Assembly: GCF_040500525.1 (NCBI RefSeq)
Contig: NZ_CP159406.1
Span: 1-64,000 of the forward strand
Length of the DNA: 64,000 bases
Origin: Azospirillum formosense
GTDB lineage: Bacteria; Pseudomonadota; Alphaproteobacteria; Azospirillales; Azospirillaceae
Direction of reading: 5' to 3'
This document shows positions 1-9,744 of this stretch, piece after piece. The translations under genes and the position numbers were made by a program. Each line of letters opens with the position of its first letter. Positions within the stretch are counted from its first letter, which is position 1. A model generated the notes under the pieces. That model was not told where the DNA came from. It saw only the letters and a list, made by a program, of their open reading frames with translations, and did no database searches.

Positions 1-1038
1 CAAAAGGCCGTTCTCTCCGTGACGGATGACCTCGCTCACCGGAGCGGTGTCGGACCCGATCACGACGCAGCCGAGCGACATGGATTCGACCATCGACCAG
101 GACAGGACGAACGGGTAGGTCAGGTAGACATGCGCCCGCGACACCCTCAGCGCGGCCAAATATTGATCATAGGGCAGATGCCCGAGGAAGTGCACCCGCG
201 CGGGATCGACCGGAACCTCGGTCAGCATGACCTCGCGCCACGTCTTGTCCTTGGCGGGCGGTGACCCGTAACTGACCTCGTCGCCGCCGACGACCAGCAC
301 CCGCGCGTTGGATCGTGCCTCCAGGATGCGGGGCAGCGCGCGCATGAAAGACGGGAAGCCGCGGTAGGGTTCCAGGTTGCGCACCGCGTAGGTGACGACC
401 TCGTCCTCGCGCGTCAGCACCGTGCCGTCGGGCAGCGTGACGCGGGCCTGCGGGTCGCCCCGCAGCCGGGCCGTGTCGATGCCGTCGTGGATGACCTCGA
501 TCTTGGACTGGAAGTGGGCGGGATGGGTGCTGCGCTGCCATTCGGTCGGCGCGATTCCGCGGTCGCACGCTTCCAGCGCCAGCAGCAGGGGCGTGCTGCG
601 CATCCGCAGGCGCAAGGCGACGTCGGGGTTGACCGGCACCGTGGGATCGAAGCCCACGTCCTGCCCCTGCGAGCGGTAGAAGAACTCGCAGTAGTTCAGG
701 TACGGGGCGGCGGGGAACACGTCCTTGACGAACAGCGTCTCGCCCCAGCCCGGATGCCCGACGATGATGTCCGGCACGAACCCCTCGGCGCGCAGCCCCA
801 TCAGAAGGCGGACCACGCCCTGGCCATGCAGGACGGCGTCCTCGGTGGAGCGCAGGTAGAAGTGGGTGGCCTCGTTGGCCTGCCGGCTCGGCCGGTACAC
901 CAGACGCCGGACGTTCGGAATGTCCCGGTCGTTGCGTTTGGTGATGAAGACGACCTTGTTCGCGGGGTCCTCGGCCAGCCGGGCGGCCAGATGCTTGTAC
1001 TGGCCGGGCATGTTCTGGTGGATGAAGACGATGTTCAT
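1..1038 (-). CDS. GT4-type glycosyltransferase, 3' end cut by window edge
   Basis: Open reading frame of 346 codons from an ATG at 1038 to the window edge, so the C-terminus is missing. The start MNIVFIHQNMPGQYKHLA has the hydrophobic beta strand and Gly-rich turn typical of the N-terminal Rossmann half of retaining GT4 enzymes. Near the truncation it carries the nucleotide-sugar-binding helix motif SMVESMSLGCVVIGSDTAP, with the conserved Glu and the following glycine-rich loop. A GGAAACG ribosome-binding site precedes the ATG. It lies 39 bases downstream of the VTT-domain gene on the same strand, so it is probably the distal part of the manC-gmd region operon. Donor and acceptor cannot be read from the sequence. 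Cytoplasmic or membrane-peripheral glycan assembly is inferred from family and context. Confidence 0.85.
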   Translation of the reverse strand, partial: MNIVFIHQNMPGQYKHLAARLAEDPANKVVFITKRNDRDIPNVRRLVYRPSRQANEATHFYLRSTEDAVLHGQGVVRLLMGLRAEGFVPDIIVGHPGWGETLFVKDVFPAAPYLNYCEFFYRSQGQDVGFDPTVPVNPDVALRLRMRSTPLLLALEACDRGIAPTEWQRSTHPAHFQSKIEVIHDGIDTARLRGDPQARVTLPDGTVLTREDEVVTYAVRNLEPYRGFPSFMRALPRILEARSNARVLVVGGDEVSYGSPPAKDKTWREVMLTEVPVDPARVHFLGHLPYDQYLAALRVSRAHVYLTYPFVLSWSMVESMSLGCVVIGSDTAPVSEVIRHGENGLL

Positions 1039-1077
1039 GGCGTTTCCAGAGTGGCTCCTTGCCAGGCACGGGCAGGA

Positions 1078-1764
1078 TCAGACACAGCCGGACCCGCATT
1101 TTTCCCAGAGTTTCGGCAGGGCGGCCGACAGCAGCAGGAGAAACAGCCCGATGGCCGTCGGAAGGATCCAGCCCGGCTTACCGGCCAGGGCATGATCCCC
1201 GGCGGCGCCGAACTGGACAAAGGCCACGGTCATCGGCAACTGCCCGACCAGCGAGCCGAAGGCGTAGCTGCCAAGCCGCAGCCGGGTCAGGCCGAGCGCG
1301 TAGTTCACGGCGGAATGGGGCAGGACCGGAACCAGCCGCAAGGTCGCGACCGCGCGCCAGCCACCGTTCTCGATCCGGCGCAGCACCTCGCCCCACCGTG
1401 CCATGCCATCGATGTCAATCGTGCCGGGACCGAGGTGGCGCGCGATCAGGAAACCGGTGCAGGCGCCGAGCACGCTGCCGGCCGCCGCGAGGACGCCGCC
1501 CCACCAGACCCCGAAGACCAGCCCGGCCAGCATGGCCATCGCGGTGCGCGGCAGGAACAGCAGGCTGACCAGGACATGGGCCAGCAGGAACAGCAACGGG
1601 GCTGCCGGATGATGCCGGAGCAGCTCCTGGAAAGCGCCGAACCCGCTGCCGATCCCCATCTGCCCCGTCCAGGCGAGCACCGCGGCGGCGCCCAGAAGAA
1701 GAACGGCCAGGACACGGCCGCCGGTGCGGAAGGCGGCATGGAACGGCGGATGCGGCTCGGTCAT
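1078..1764 (-). CDS. TVP38/TMEM64 (VTT/DedA-like) family membrane protein
   Basis: 228 residues, strongly hydrophobic with about five or six membrane segments (first near residues 17-33, then 52-70, 74-105, 150-175 and a last one near 197-215). The segment FLPRTAMAMLAGLVFGVWWG and the later RLVPVLPHSAVNYALGLTR are the paired re-entrant-type motifs of the VTT domain, including the Arg-x-x-Pro element. Families of this kind include DedA proteins and the TVP38 group, some of which move polyprenyl-phosphate or phospholipids. A role in lipid-carrier recycling for polysaccharide assembly would fit the neighbourhood but is inference. An AAGGGA ribosome-binding site sits before the ATG. It is flanked on both sides by glycosyltransferase genes with gaps of 39 and 55 bases. 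Confidence 0.85.
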   Translation of the reverse strand: MTEPHPPFHAAFRTGGRVLAVLLLGAAAVLAWTGQMGIGSGFGAFQELLRHHPAAPLLFLLAHVLVSLLFLPRTAMAMLAGLVFGVWWGGVLAAAGSVLGACTGFLIARHLGPGTIDIDGMARWGEVLRRIENGGWRAVATLRLVPVLPHSAVNYALGLTRLRLGSYAFGSLVGQLPMTVAFVQFGAAGDHALAGKPGWILPTAIGLFLLLLSAALPKLWEKCGSGCV

Positions 1765-1819
1765 GGTTCAGGACTGTTCCCTTGAAAAGGTCTGATGTCC
1801 ATAACACGGAACTCAGCCC

Positions 1820-3622
1820 TTACGAACGGCGATGCGCCCGCATCAGCGTTGTCAGGCGTGCGCGGTAGCGTTGACCGATGTGGCCGGGATCGGCCCACCG
1901 CTCCATGAAGCGGCGCCCGTTGTTGGCCAGCCGCTCGCGGTAGGCGGCATCGGTCACGACGACGCGCAACGCCGCCGCCGCCGCCTCCGGATCGGGATCG
2001 GCCCACACCATGCCGTCGCTGTAGGGATAGTCCCCCGGCTCGATCGGCACAAAACGCGCCGGCACGATGGCGGCGGTGTCGGAGGTGCAGAAATCGGCGT
2101 TGCCGGACCAGCCGGTGGCGATTACCGGTTTGCCCAGCAGCATCGCTTCGGCCAGCGTGCGCCCATAGCCCTCGCTGCGATGGAGCGACACGACCGCATC
2201 GCACACCGAACACAGGCCGAGCACCGCATCGCGGTCGAGCACCGTGTTGATGACGCCGATGCGGGGGTCGTTCTCGATCATCCGGGTCAGCGCCTGCCAC
2301 CGGGGATCGCCTCCCGCCACGCCCATGGTCTTCAGCACCAGCGCGACCGGCGTCCGGGGATCGGGGAAAGCGGCCTGGAAGGCGGCCACCACCGCCGCTG
2401 GATTCTTGCGCGCGGGATAGGAATTCCAGTCGAATGTGTACAGGAAGAGGAAGCGCTCCTCCGGGAGGGCGAAATCCGCCCGCCGGTACGGGCGGGACAT
2501 GCGGACATCCACCGCCATCGGCATGTGCACGACCGGAACCGGCGCCTTGAGCGCCATGGCCTCCTGCGTGTAGCGGCTGGAGGACCACACCTCGTCCACC
2601 AGATCGAAGGCCCCGATCCAGGGCGTGGGCCAGTCCGGCAACTCCCACGGCCAATAGCCGATGTTGATCCGGTCCTGGAACAGCGACGCCCCATGCTCCA
2701 GCAGCAGGGCCGCGGTGTCGAAGCCGGTCAGGCAGAAGACGTTCACCGGATAGGGCCGGTCGACGCTGGTCAGACCGTCCAGGCGGCGGTCCGCCGAGCG
2801 ATGGTTGGAAATACGGACCGGCACGTCGAAGACGCTGAAGGGAATGCCGGCGGAGGCACAGGCTTGCGCGGCCATCCGCACATCCTCGCCGATCCCCAGC
2901 TCGCCATGGGCGAAGCCGATCAGGTTCACGCCGAACGGTTCCCGCGGAGCCGCCGCCGGAAGGGGCGGGGGGGCCGGCGGACGGGGAGCCCGGGCGCGAC
3001 GCAGGCGGTCGTGGGCCAGCCGCCCGTCCCTATGCAGGGTCGCGGCGTTCGCCTCGTACCACTGGCGCAGGCGCGCCCGTTCCGGGGGGTTGGCGATGGC
3101 GAAATGCTGCCTCAGGTCGGGCTCGCTTTCCCACAGCGCCAGCAGCAGCCCGTCCAAAGGCTCGAACCCGGCGGCGACGCCCCCGCCGGGGGTGGCGATG
3201 GCCGCCCACTGCGCGTCCGACAGGAAGCCGGCGAGTTCGTGCGCGACGATCCCCTCCAGGAGGAACCAGCGCACGAAGGCGATGCGCCCGTCCGGCCGGT
3301 CGATCGGATAACGCTCCTGCAGGTCGCTGCGCCACCGCCACATCTCCACCATCAGGCGGCTGATGGGAAAGGGCGTGTCCTGCTGAACCTCTCCGCTGGG
3401 TCCGGTCAGCCAGGAACGGTGGGCGGCCGGCAATGGATCGCCGAGATGCGGATACTCCGCCCGCCCGAACAGCGCCCACCAGACGAGAAACAGGCGGCGG
3501 GCCGCCGGATCCCCGATCGGCAAACCCTGGCGTACGTCGGAACGCAGCAGCCAGACGAAGCTGAGCGGGGCGTCGGTGATCTCGGGAGGGGCGCTGTCCA
3601 AAGCGGAGGGAGCGGTCGTCAT
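1820..3622 (-). CDS. GT4-type glycosyltransferase with an unassigned N-terminal region
   Basis: 600 residues. The first roughly 220 residues are Arg- and Trp-rich, probably helical, and match no family I recognise; they end in an Ala-Pro linker near residues 210-225. From about residue 228 (FGVNLIGFAHGELGIGED) a GT-B fold begins, including YWPWELPDWP and, around residues 480-512, HRSEGYGRTLAEAMLLGKP, the GT4 E-x7-E sugar-nucleotide loop. The gene starts 7 bases after manC stops, so the two are co-transcribed and probably translationally linked. That makes a GDP-mannose-derived donor a reasonable guess, but specificity is not visible. The large N-terminal extension may bind a lipid carrier, the acceptor or a partner enzyme. 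Confidence 0.85.
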   Translation of the reverse strand: MTTAPSALDSAPPEITDAPLSFVWLLRSDVRQGLPIGDPAARRLFLVWWALFGRAEYPHLGDPLPAAHRSWLTGPSGEVQQDTPFPISRLMVEMWRWRSDLQERYPIDRPDGRIAFVRWFLLEGIVAHELAGFLSDAQWAAIATPGGGVAAGFEPLDGLLLALWESEPDLRQHFAIANPPERARLRQWYEANAATLHRDGRLAHDRLRRARAPRPPAPPPLPAAAPREPFGVNLIGFAHGELGIGEDVRMAAQACASAGIPFSVFDVPVRISNHRSADRRLDGLTSVDRPYPVNVFCLTGFDTAALLLEHGASLFQDRINIGYWPWELPDWPTPWIGAFDLVDEVWSSSRYTQEAMALKAPVPVVHMPMAVDVRMSRPYRRADFALPEERFLFLYTFDWNSYPARKNPAAVVAAFQAAFPDPRTPVALVLKTMGVAGGDPRWQALTRMIENDPRIGVINTVLDRDAVLGLCSVCDAVVSLHRSEGYGRTLAEAMLLGKPVIATGWSGNADFCTSDTAAIVPARFVPIEPGDYPYSDGMVWADPDPEAAAAALRVVVTDAAYRERLANNGRRFMERWADPGHIGQRYRARLTTLMRAHRRS

Positions 3623-3629
3623 GGAGGCG

Positions 3630-5072
3630 TCACACCCGGCCGTAGGTGTCGTCGAAACGCACGATGTCGTCCTCCCCGAGATAGGAGCCGGACTGCACCT
3701 CGATCAGGTTCAGCGGCACCTTGCCGGGGTTTTCCAGCCGGTGCGCGGTGCCCAGCGGAAGATAGACCGATTCGTTCTCGCGCAGCAGGATCTTCTCCTC
3801 GCCACGGGTGACGAGGGCCGTGCCGTTCACCACGACCCAATGCTCGGCACGGTGATAATGCATCTGAAGCGACAGCTGCGCCCCGGGCTTGACGGTCAGC
3901 CGCTTGACCTGGAACCGCTCGCCGGTGTGCAGCGACTGGTAGAACCCCCAGGGACGGTAGACGCGGCGGTGCTGGAGCGGCTCGCTGCGCCCTTCCTTCT
4001 TCAGGCGCTCGACCAGGGGCTTGATGTCCTGGGCCTTGTCCTTGGCGGCGACCAGGATCGCGTCCTCGGTGGCGACGACCACCGTGTCGGTCATGCCGAG
4101 CAGGGCGACCAGGGCGCCGTCCTCGCTCCGGGCGTAGCAGCCCTGGCTGTCCCAGGCGACGGCGTCGCCCTGGCAGACGTTGCCGGCCTCGTCCTTCTCC
4201 CCGATCTCCCACAACGCCGACCAGGCCCCCACATCGGTCCAGCCGATGGAGCAGGGAACGACGGCCGCGCGGTCCGTCCGCTCCATCACCGCGTAGTCGA
4301 TGGAAATCGACGGCGCGGCGGCGAACGCGTCGCTGTCCGGCCGGATGAAGTCGATGTCGGTCCGGCTGGCGTCGAGCGCCGCACGGCAGGCGGCGAGGAC
4401 TTCCGGCTCGTACCGCTCCAACTCGGCCAGGTAGAGGCCGGCGGGCAGCACGAACATGCCGCTGTTCCAGAAATAGCTGCCTTCCGCGAGATAGCCTTCG
4501 GCAACGGCGCGCGCCGGCTTCTCGACGAAGGCGGCCACCTCGTGCGTGCCCACGTGCCCCTCGATGCGGTCGCCGCACCGGATGTAGCCGTAGCCCGTCT
4601 CCGGCGCGGTCGGAACGATTCCGAAGGTGGCCAGCCGCCCCGCCCCGGCCACGCGGGCCGCCCGTTCCACCGCCTCCAGGAAGGCCGGCTCGTCGCGGAT
4701 CACATGGTCGGCCGGGAGCAGCAGCAGCAGGCCCTCGGGGTCCTCCTGCGCGACGATCAGGGCGGCGAGCGCGGCGGCGGCGGCGGTGTTGCGCCCGAAC
4801 GGCTCCAGCACGATGCGGGGGTCGGCGATCCCGATTTGGCGCAGCTGCTCGGCGATGACGAAGCGGTGCTCCTGGTTGCAGATCACCAGCGGCGTGGCGA
4901 AGCGGTCGGTGCCGGCGACCCGGCGCGCCGTGTCCTGCAGCATCGACCGTTCCGAACACAGGGGGAGAAGCTGCTTCGGATATTGTTCGCGCGACATCGG
5001 CCAAAGCCGGACACCGGAGCCCCCGGACAGCAGGACGGGGTGGATACGGGGCAGCGGGGCGGAATCGGTCAT
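3630..5072 (-). CDS. manC: Mannose-1-phosphate guanylyltransferase / mannose-6-phosphate isomerase (bifunctional)
   Basis: 480 residues. The N-terminal nucleotidyltransferase domain opens with VLLSGGSGVRLWPMSREQYP, the classical GDP-mannose pyrophosphorylase signature with the FPKQ-like lysine here as YPKQ. The C-terminal cupin (from about residue 350, YRPWGFYQSLHTGERFQVKR) holds the metal ligands of the type II phosphomannose isomerase (QMHYHRAEHW, TAHRLEN). It converts fructose-6-P to mannose-6-P and mannose-1-P plus GTP to GDP-mannose. The frame is open further upstream, but the ATG at 5072 begins exactly at the conserved N-terminus. It is followed 7 bases later by a glycosyltransferase and preceded by gmd. 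This is the noeJ/manC/cpsB family; it feeds the adjacent GDP-mannose dehydratase. Confidence 0.96.
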   Translation of the reverse strand: MTDSAPLPRIHPVLLSGGSGVRLWPMSREQYPKQLLPLCSERSMLQDTARRVAGTDRFATPLVICNQEHRFVIAEQLRQIGIADPRIVLEPFGRNTAAAAALAALIVAQEDPEGLLLLLPADHVIRDEPAFLEAVERAARVAGAGRLATFGIVPTAPETGYGYIRCGDRIEGHVGTHEVAAFVEKPARAVAEGYLAEGSYFWNSGMFVLPAGLYLAELERYEPEVLAACRAALDASRTDIDFIRPDSDAFAAAPSISIDYAVMERTDRAAVVPCSIGWTDVGAWSALWEIGEKDEAGNVCQGDAVAWDSQGCYARSEDGALVALLGMTDTVVVATEDAILVAAKDKAQDIKPLVERLKKEGRSEPLQHRRVYRPWGFYQSLHTGERFQVKRLTVKPGAQLSLQMHYHRAEHWVVVNGTALVTRGEEKILLRENESVYLPLGTAHRLENPGKVPLNLIEVQSGSYLGEDDIVRFDDTYGRV

Positions 5073-5209
5073 GACGGGTCCCTGGTTTGGACGATCGGCG
5101 GCAGGCCGGGCTTCGGGCGGATCATCGGCTTGGGGCGCTGTGGAACGACGGATGGACGGCCTGTCATGGCCGTCCATCCGCGGGTCGGAGAAAAGACCGG
5201 CCCCCGTCG

Positions 5210-6274
5210 TCAGGCGCGACGGGCCTCCTGGAGACGCTTCAGGTCGCTGTCGACCATCTCGCGGACCAGATCGGGGAAGGAGGTGCTGTGGTGCCAGCCG
5301 AGCTTCGCGCGGGCCTTGCTCGGGTCGCCCAGCAGCAGGTCCACCTCGGTCGGGCGGAAGTAGCGGGAATCGACCTCGACCAGGACGGCGCCGGTCTCCT
5401 TGTCGATGCCCTTCTCGTCCACGCCCTCGCCCTTCCAGACGATGCTGCGGCCGACATGGGAGAAGGCCAGCTCCACGAACTCGCGCACCGAGTGGGTCTC
5501 GCCGGTGGCCAGCACATAGTCGTCGGCCTGCTCCTGCTGCAGGATGCGCCACATGCCCTCGACATAGTCGCGGGCGTGACCCCAGTCGCGCTTGGCGTCC
5601 AGGTTGCCGAGATACAGCTTGTCCTGCTGGCCGGTCCGGATCGCGGCGACGGCGCGGGTGATCTTGCGCGTCACGAAGGTTTCGCCGCGGGTCGGACCCT
5701 CATGGTTGAAGAGGATGCCGTTGGAGGCGTGGATGCCATAGGCCTCACGGTAGTTCACCGTGATCCAGTAGGCGTAGAGCTTGGCCGCGGCGTAGGGGCT
5801 GCGCGGGTAGAAGGGGGTGGTTTCCTTCTGCGGGGTCTCCTGCACCTTGCCGTACAGCTCCGAGGTGGAAGCCTGATAGAAACGGGTCTTCTGCTCCAAC
5901 CCGAGGATGCGGATGGCCTCCAGCAGACGCAGCGTGCCGAGCCCGTCGGAATTGGCGGTGTATTCCGGCGTCTCGAAGCTCACCTGCACATGGCTCTGGG
6001 CGGCGAGATTGTAGATCTCGTCCGGCTGGACCTCCTGCACGATGCGGATCAGGTTGGTGGCATCGGTCAGGTCGCCGTAATGCATCTTGAAGCGGACATC
6101 GGCTTCGTGGATGTCACGGTAGAGATGCTCGATGCGCTCGGTGTTGAAGGAGGACGAGCGCCGCTTGATCCCATGGACGATATAACCCTTGGAAAGCAGA
6201 AGCTCCGCCAGATAGGCACCGTCCTGTCCAGTGACGCCGGTGATCAAGGCAACTTTAGTCAAGACACGCTCCAT
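5210..6274 (-). CDS. gmd: GDP-mannose 4,6-dehydratase
   Basis: 354 residues, an extended SDR enzyme. It has the NADP-binding loop GVTGQDGAYLAELLL, the catalytic Thr and following Glu in QASTSELYGK, and the Tyr/Lys pair in YAAAKLYAYW. It makes GDP-4-keto-6-deoxy-mannose, precursor of GDP-fucose, GDP-rhamnose or related deoxysugars, from GDP-mannose supplied by the downstream manC (137-base gap). No GDP-fucose synthase lies next to it, so the final sugar is open; one of the SDR genes at 61-63 kb could serve. Start choice: the ATG at 6274 has no clear ribosome-binding site. A TTG at 6262, eight bases after a GGAG, gives MTKVALITGVTGQ, the usual family N-terminus, and may be the true start. Confidence 0.96.
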   Translation of the reverse strand: MERVLTKVALITGVTGQDGAYLAELLLSKGYIVHGIKRRSSSFNTERIEHLYRDIHEADVRFKMHYGDLTDATNLIRIVQEVQPDEIYNLAAQSHVQVSFETPEYTANSDGLGTLRLLEAIRILGLEQKTRFYQASTSELYGKVQETPQKETTPFYPRSPYAAAKLYAYWITVNYREAYGIHASNGILFNHEGPTRGETFVTRKITRAVAAIRTGQQDKLYLGNLDAKRDWGHARDYVEGMWRILQQEQADDYVLATGETHSVREFVELAFSHVGRSIVWKGEGVDEKGIDKETGAVLVEVDSRYFRPTEVDLLLGDPSKARAKLGWHHSTSFPDLVREMVDSDLKRLQEARRA

Positions 6275-6387
6275 TTAAGGCCGGCAATCCGGCAAATCCC
6301 CAGATGGTTATCCACCCGGAAGGAATGAAAGAGAAGAGACATCGGCGCGGGGCGATCAAGCGGCCTTGCGCCATGGATGCTCCCGGT

Positions 6388-7347
<960 letters not shown>

Positions 7348-7566
7348 GTCCGATCCTTCCTCGTCTGAACGCCTGACCCGACCAGCAAATTCGACCGGCT
7401 TATCAGGACAATGAGCGGCGCGCAATCACTCAAAGCCGCGCTCGCTCACGCTGTTCAACCGGCATTTGGCGCGAGGCACCGGGCAGGGCCCGGAAATGCC
7501 GCCACTCCGGGCCTCATGGCGTCGGATGTCGGCGCCGGGCCGCGGCCGGCGACGTCGGAATCCAGC

Positions 7567-9675
7567 CTACCATGACCGCAGCAGCCCGCGCTCGCCGGCC
7601 GCGGCCCGGCGCAGGTCCTCCTCGACCCGCTCGAGGACCCGCTCCCAGTCGCGCGGCCGCTCCTGCCGGAACAGCCTCATGCCGGGATACCATGGGCTGG
7701 AGCCGGTTTCGGTCAGCCAACGCCAGTCGGACGGTTCGCGCAACAGCGTCCAGACCGGCCTTCCCAGCGCGCCTCCCAGATGGGCGGCCGACGTATCGAC
7801 GGTGATCAGCAGGTCCAGCGCCGTGAGCGCGGCCGCCGTATCGGAGAAGTCGTCCAGAAACGGGGCGATGTCTTCGATCAGCCCTTCCAGCTCTGCCCCG
7901 TCGCCGCTCCGGCGGTCCTTCTGAAGGCTGAAGAAGCGCACGCCCGGCACCCGCAGCAGCCGGGTCAGCCGGCCGGGCGCCACGGAACGCAGGCGGTCCA
8001 TCTCGTAACGCGGATTGCCGGACCACACCAGCCCCACCCGAAGCCGTCCGTCGCTCGGCCCCAAGCGGCGGCGCCACACCGCGACCGCCCGGGGATCGGC
8101 GGCCAGATAGGGAAAGGTCCCCGGCACCGTGTCCAGGCGGGTGGCGAAGAGGCGGGGCAGGCTCATCAGCGGGCAGCAGAAATCGGCCGCGGGCGACGGC
8201 GCGTCGGTCCCGCTCAGCGCAGAGGCCCCGGCCAGACCCTCAAACAGGCGCAAAAGGGGACGCTGCACCTGGAGATGCACCGTCGCCCCGCGTTGCGCCA
8301 CCATGGGGATGTAACGCGCGAATTGAATGGTGTCGCCCAGGCCCTGCTCGCCATAGAGCAGGATGCGGCGCCCCTCCAATGGCTCGCCCGTCCAGCGCGG
8401 CAGCGGCGGGTTCAGCTCCGACGCGCCGAAGCCCCGGCGGTGCCACCTCCATTCATAGGCCTCCCACCCCTCTTCCAGACGCCCCGTCTGCAAAAGCGGC
8501 AAGGCGAGGTTCCATCGGGCGTCGACGAAACCGGGATCGGCGGCGACGGCCCGGCGCAGCACCCGAATCGCGTCGGCCGGACGGCCCAGCGTCTGGCAGG
8601 CCGAACCCAGGTTGGACAAGGCGTTGGGGTGGGCCGGAGCCACCGCCACCGCGCTGCGCGCCATGGCGGCGGCGGCGTCCGGCCGGTCCTCCGCCAGCAG
8701 CGCGGCGGCCAGGTTGCACCGGTTCCCGGCATGAGCCGGAACCAGGCGGAGCGCGCGCCGCAACGCGACGGCGGCCTCCCGTGCCCGCCGCCGGCCGATC
8801 AGGGCGGCCCCCAGGTTGCCCCAGGCGTCGGGCAGATCGGGACGGAGCGCCGCGGCACGGCGCAGCAGCGGGTCGGCCTCTTCCGGGCGCTCCCCGGCGG
8901 TCAGCGCCGCCCCGAGATTGCAAAGGGCCCCGCCATGGCCGGGATCGAGCCGCAAGGCCCGGCGGGCGGCGCGCTCGGCGGCCCGTCCGCCGGCTCCATC
9001 CTCCGCCGGCCCCAGCAGGACGCACAGGTTTGAGAGCACCTCGGCGGAGTCCGGCTGCATGGCGAGCGCGGCGCGCGCCGCCGCCGCCGCTCCAGCGCTT
9101 TCCCCGGCCTCGTAACGGGCGGTGGCCAAGGTCGAATGCGCCGAGGGAAGCCGCGGGTCGGCCATCACCGCCCAGCGGAGCGGGGTTGGCACCGTGCCCG
9201 GCCGGCCGAGCGCGCGCAGCGCCATGCCCAGAGCGAGCAGGGGGGCCGCCGTATCGGGAGCGAGGGCCACCGCGCGCCGCAAGGCGTCGACCGCCGTCGT
9301 CCGTCCCATCGCCCCTTGCGCCAGTCCCAGGTTGAGCCATGCCTCCAGCATGGTCGGCACCCGCGCCGCCGCGGCGCGGAAGATGTCCGCCGCGGTGGCG
9401 AAATCCCCCTGGGCCATCCGAACGGCGCCGAGGTTCAAGGCACAGGCCGCGTCGGGCCGTAAGGCGAAAGCCCGCTCCAGCAGCGTCCGGCCGCGCGCGA
9501 AATCGCGACGCTGGAACGCGACCAGCCCGGCCACCTGAAGGGCGTCGGGATCGGCCGGCCCGTTTGCCAGCACGGCGTGGCTCAGCCGTTCGGCGTCGCC
9601 CCCCCGCCCGGCCCGCAAGGCCGACACGGCGTCCGCCGAAGACGGTACGGGCGGCGATCCGGCAGGGTGGGGCAT
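7567..9675 (-). CDS. TPR protein fused to a GT9/GT41-like glycosyltransferase domain
   Basis: 702 residues. Residues about 15-400 are a run of some ten 34-residue TPR units, very Ala/Arg-rich (ALNLGAVRMAQGDFATAADI, NLGAALTAGERPEEADPLLRR). From about residue 425 a GT-B C-terminal part follows: YGEQGLGDTIQFARYIPM, RVGLVWSGNPRYEMDRLRSV and near the end DTSAAHLGGALGRPVWTLL, the heptosyltransferase/OGT-like nucleotide-sugar-binding motifs. Such TPR-glycosyltransferases are common in alpha- and betaproteobacterial glycan loci, and some modify flagellin or other proteins; the substrate here is unknown. The gene lies 69 bases after the GT2 gene and probably shares its promoter. GC content is very high. 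Confidence 0.87.
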   Translation of the reverse strand: MPHPAGSPPVPSSADAVSALRAGRGGDAERLSHAVLANGPADPDALQVAGLVAFQRRDFARGRTLLERAFALRPDAACALNLGAVRMAQGDFATAADIFRAAAARVPTMLEAWLNLGLAQGAMGRTTAVDALRRAVALAPDTAAPLLALGMALRALGRPGTVPTPLRWAVMADPRLPSAHSTLATARYEAGESAGAAAAARAALAMQPDSAEVLSNLCVLLGPAEDGAGGRAAERAARRALRLDPGHGGALCNLGAALTAGERPEEADPLLRRAAALRPDLPDAWGNLGAALIGRRRAREAAVALRRALRLVPAHAGNRCNLAAALLAEDRPDAAAAMARSAVAVAPAHPNALSNLGSACQTLGRPADAIRVLRRAVAADPGFVDARWNLALPLLQTGRLEEGWEAYEWRWHRRGFGASELNPPLPRWTGEPLEGRRILLYGEQGLGDTIQFARYIPMVAQRGATVHLQVQRPLLRLFEGLAGASALSGTDAPSPAADFCCPLMSLPRLFATRLDTVPGTFPYLAADPRAVAVWRRRLGPSDGRLRVGLVWSGNPRYEMDRLRSVAPGRLTRLLRVPGVRFFSLQKDRRSGDGAELEGLIEDIAPFLDDFSDTAAALTALDLLITVDTSAAHLGGALGRPVWTLLREPSDWRWLTETGSSPWYPGMRLFRQERPRDWERVLERVEEDLRRAAAGERGLLRSW

Positions 9676-9744
9676 GGGGCCTCGGAGCGTGGTCGACGGG
9701 AGCCGGACCGGAAAATCCGGCGCCGGCGCGGAGACTTGTCCGTA

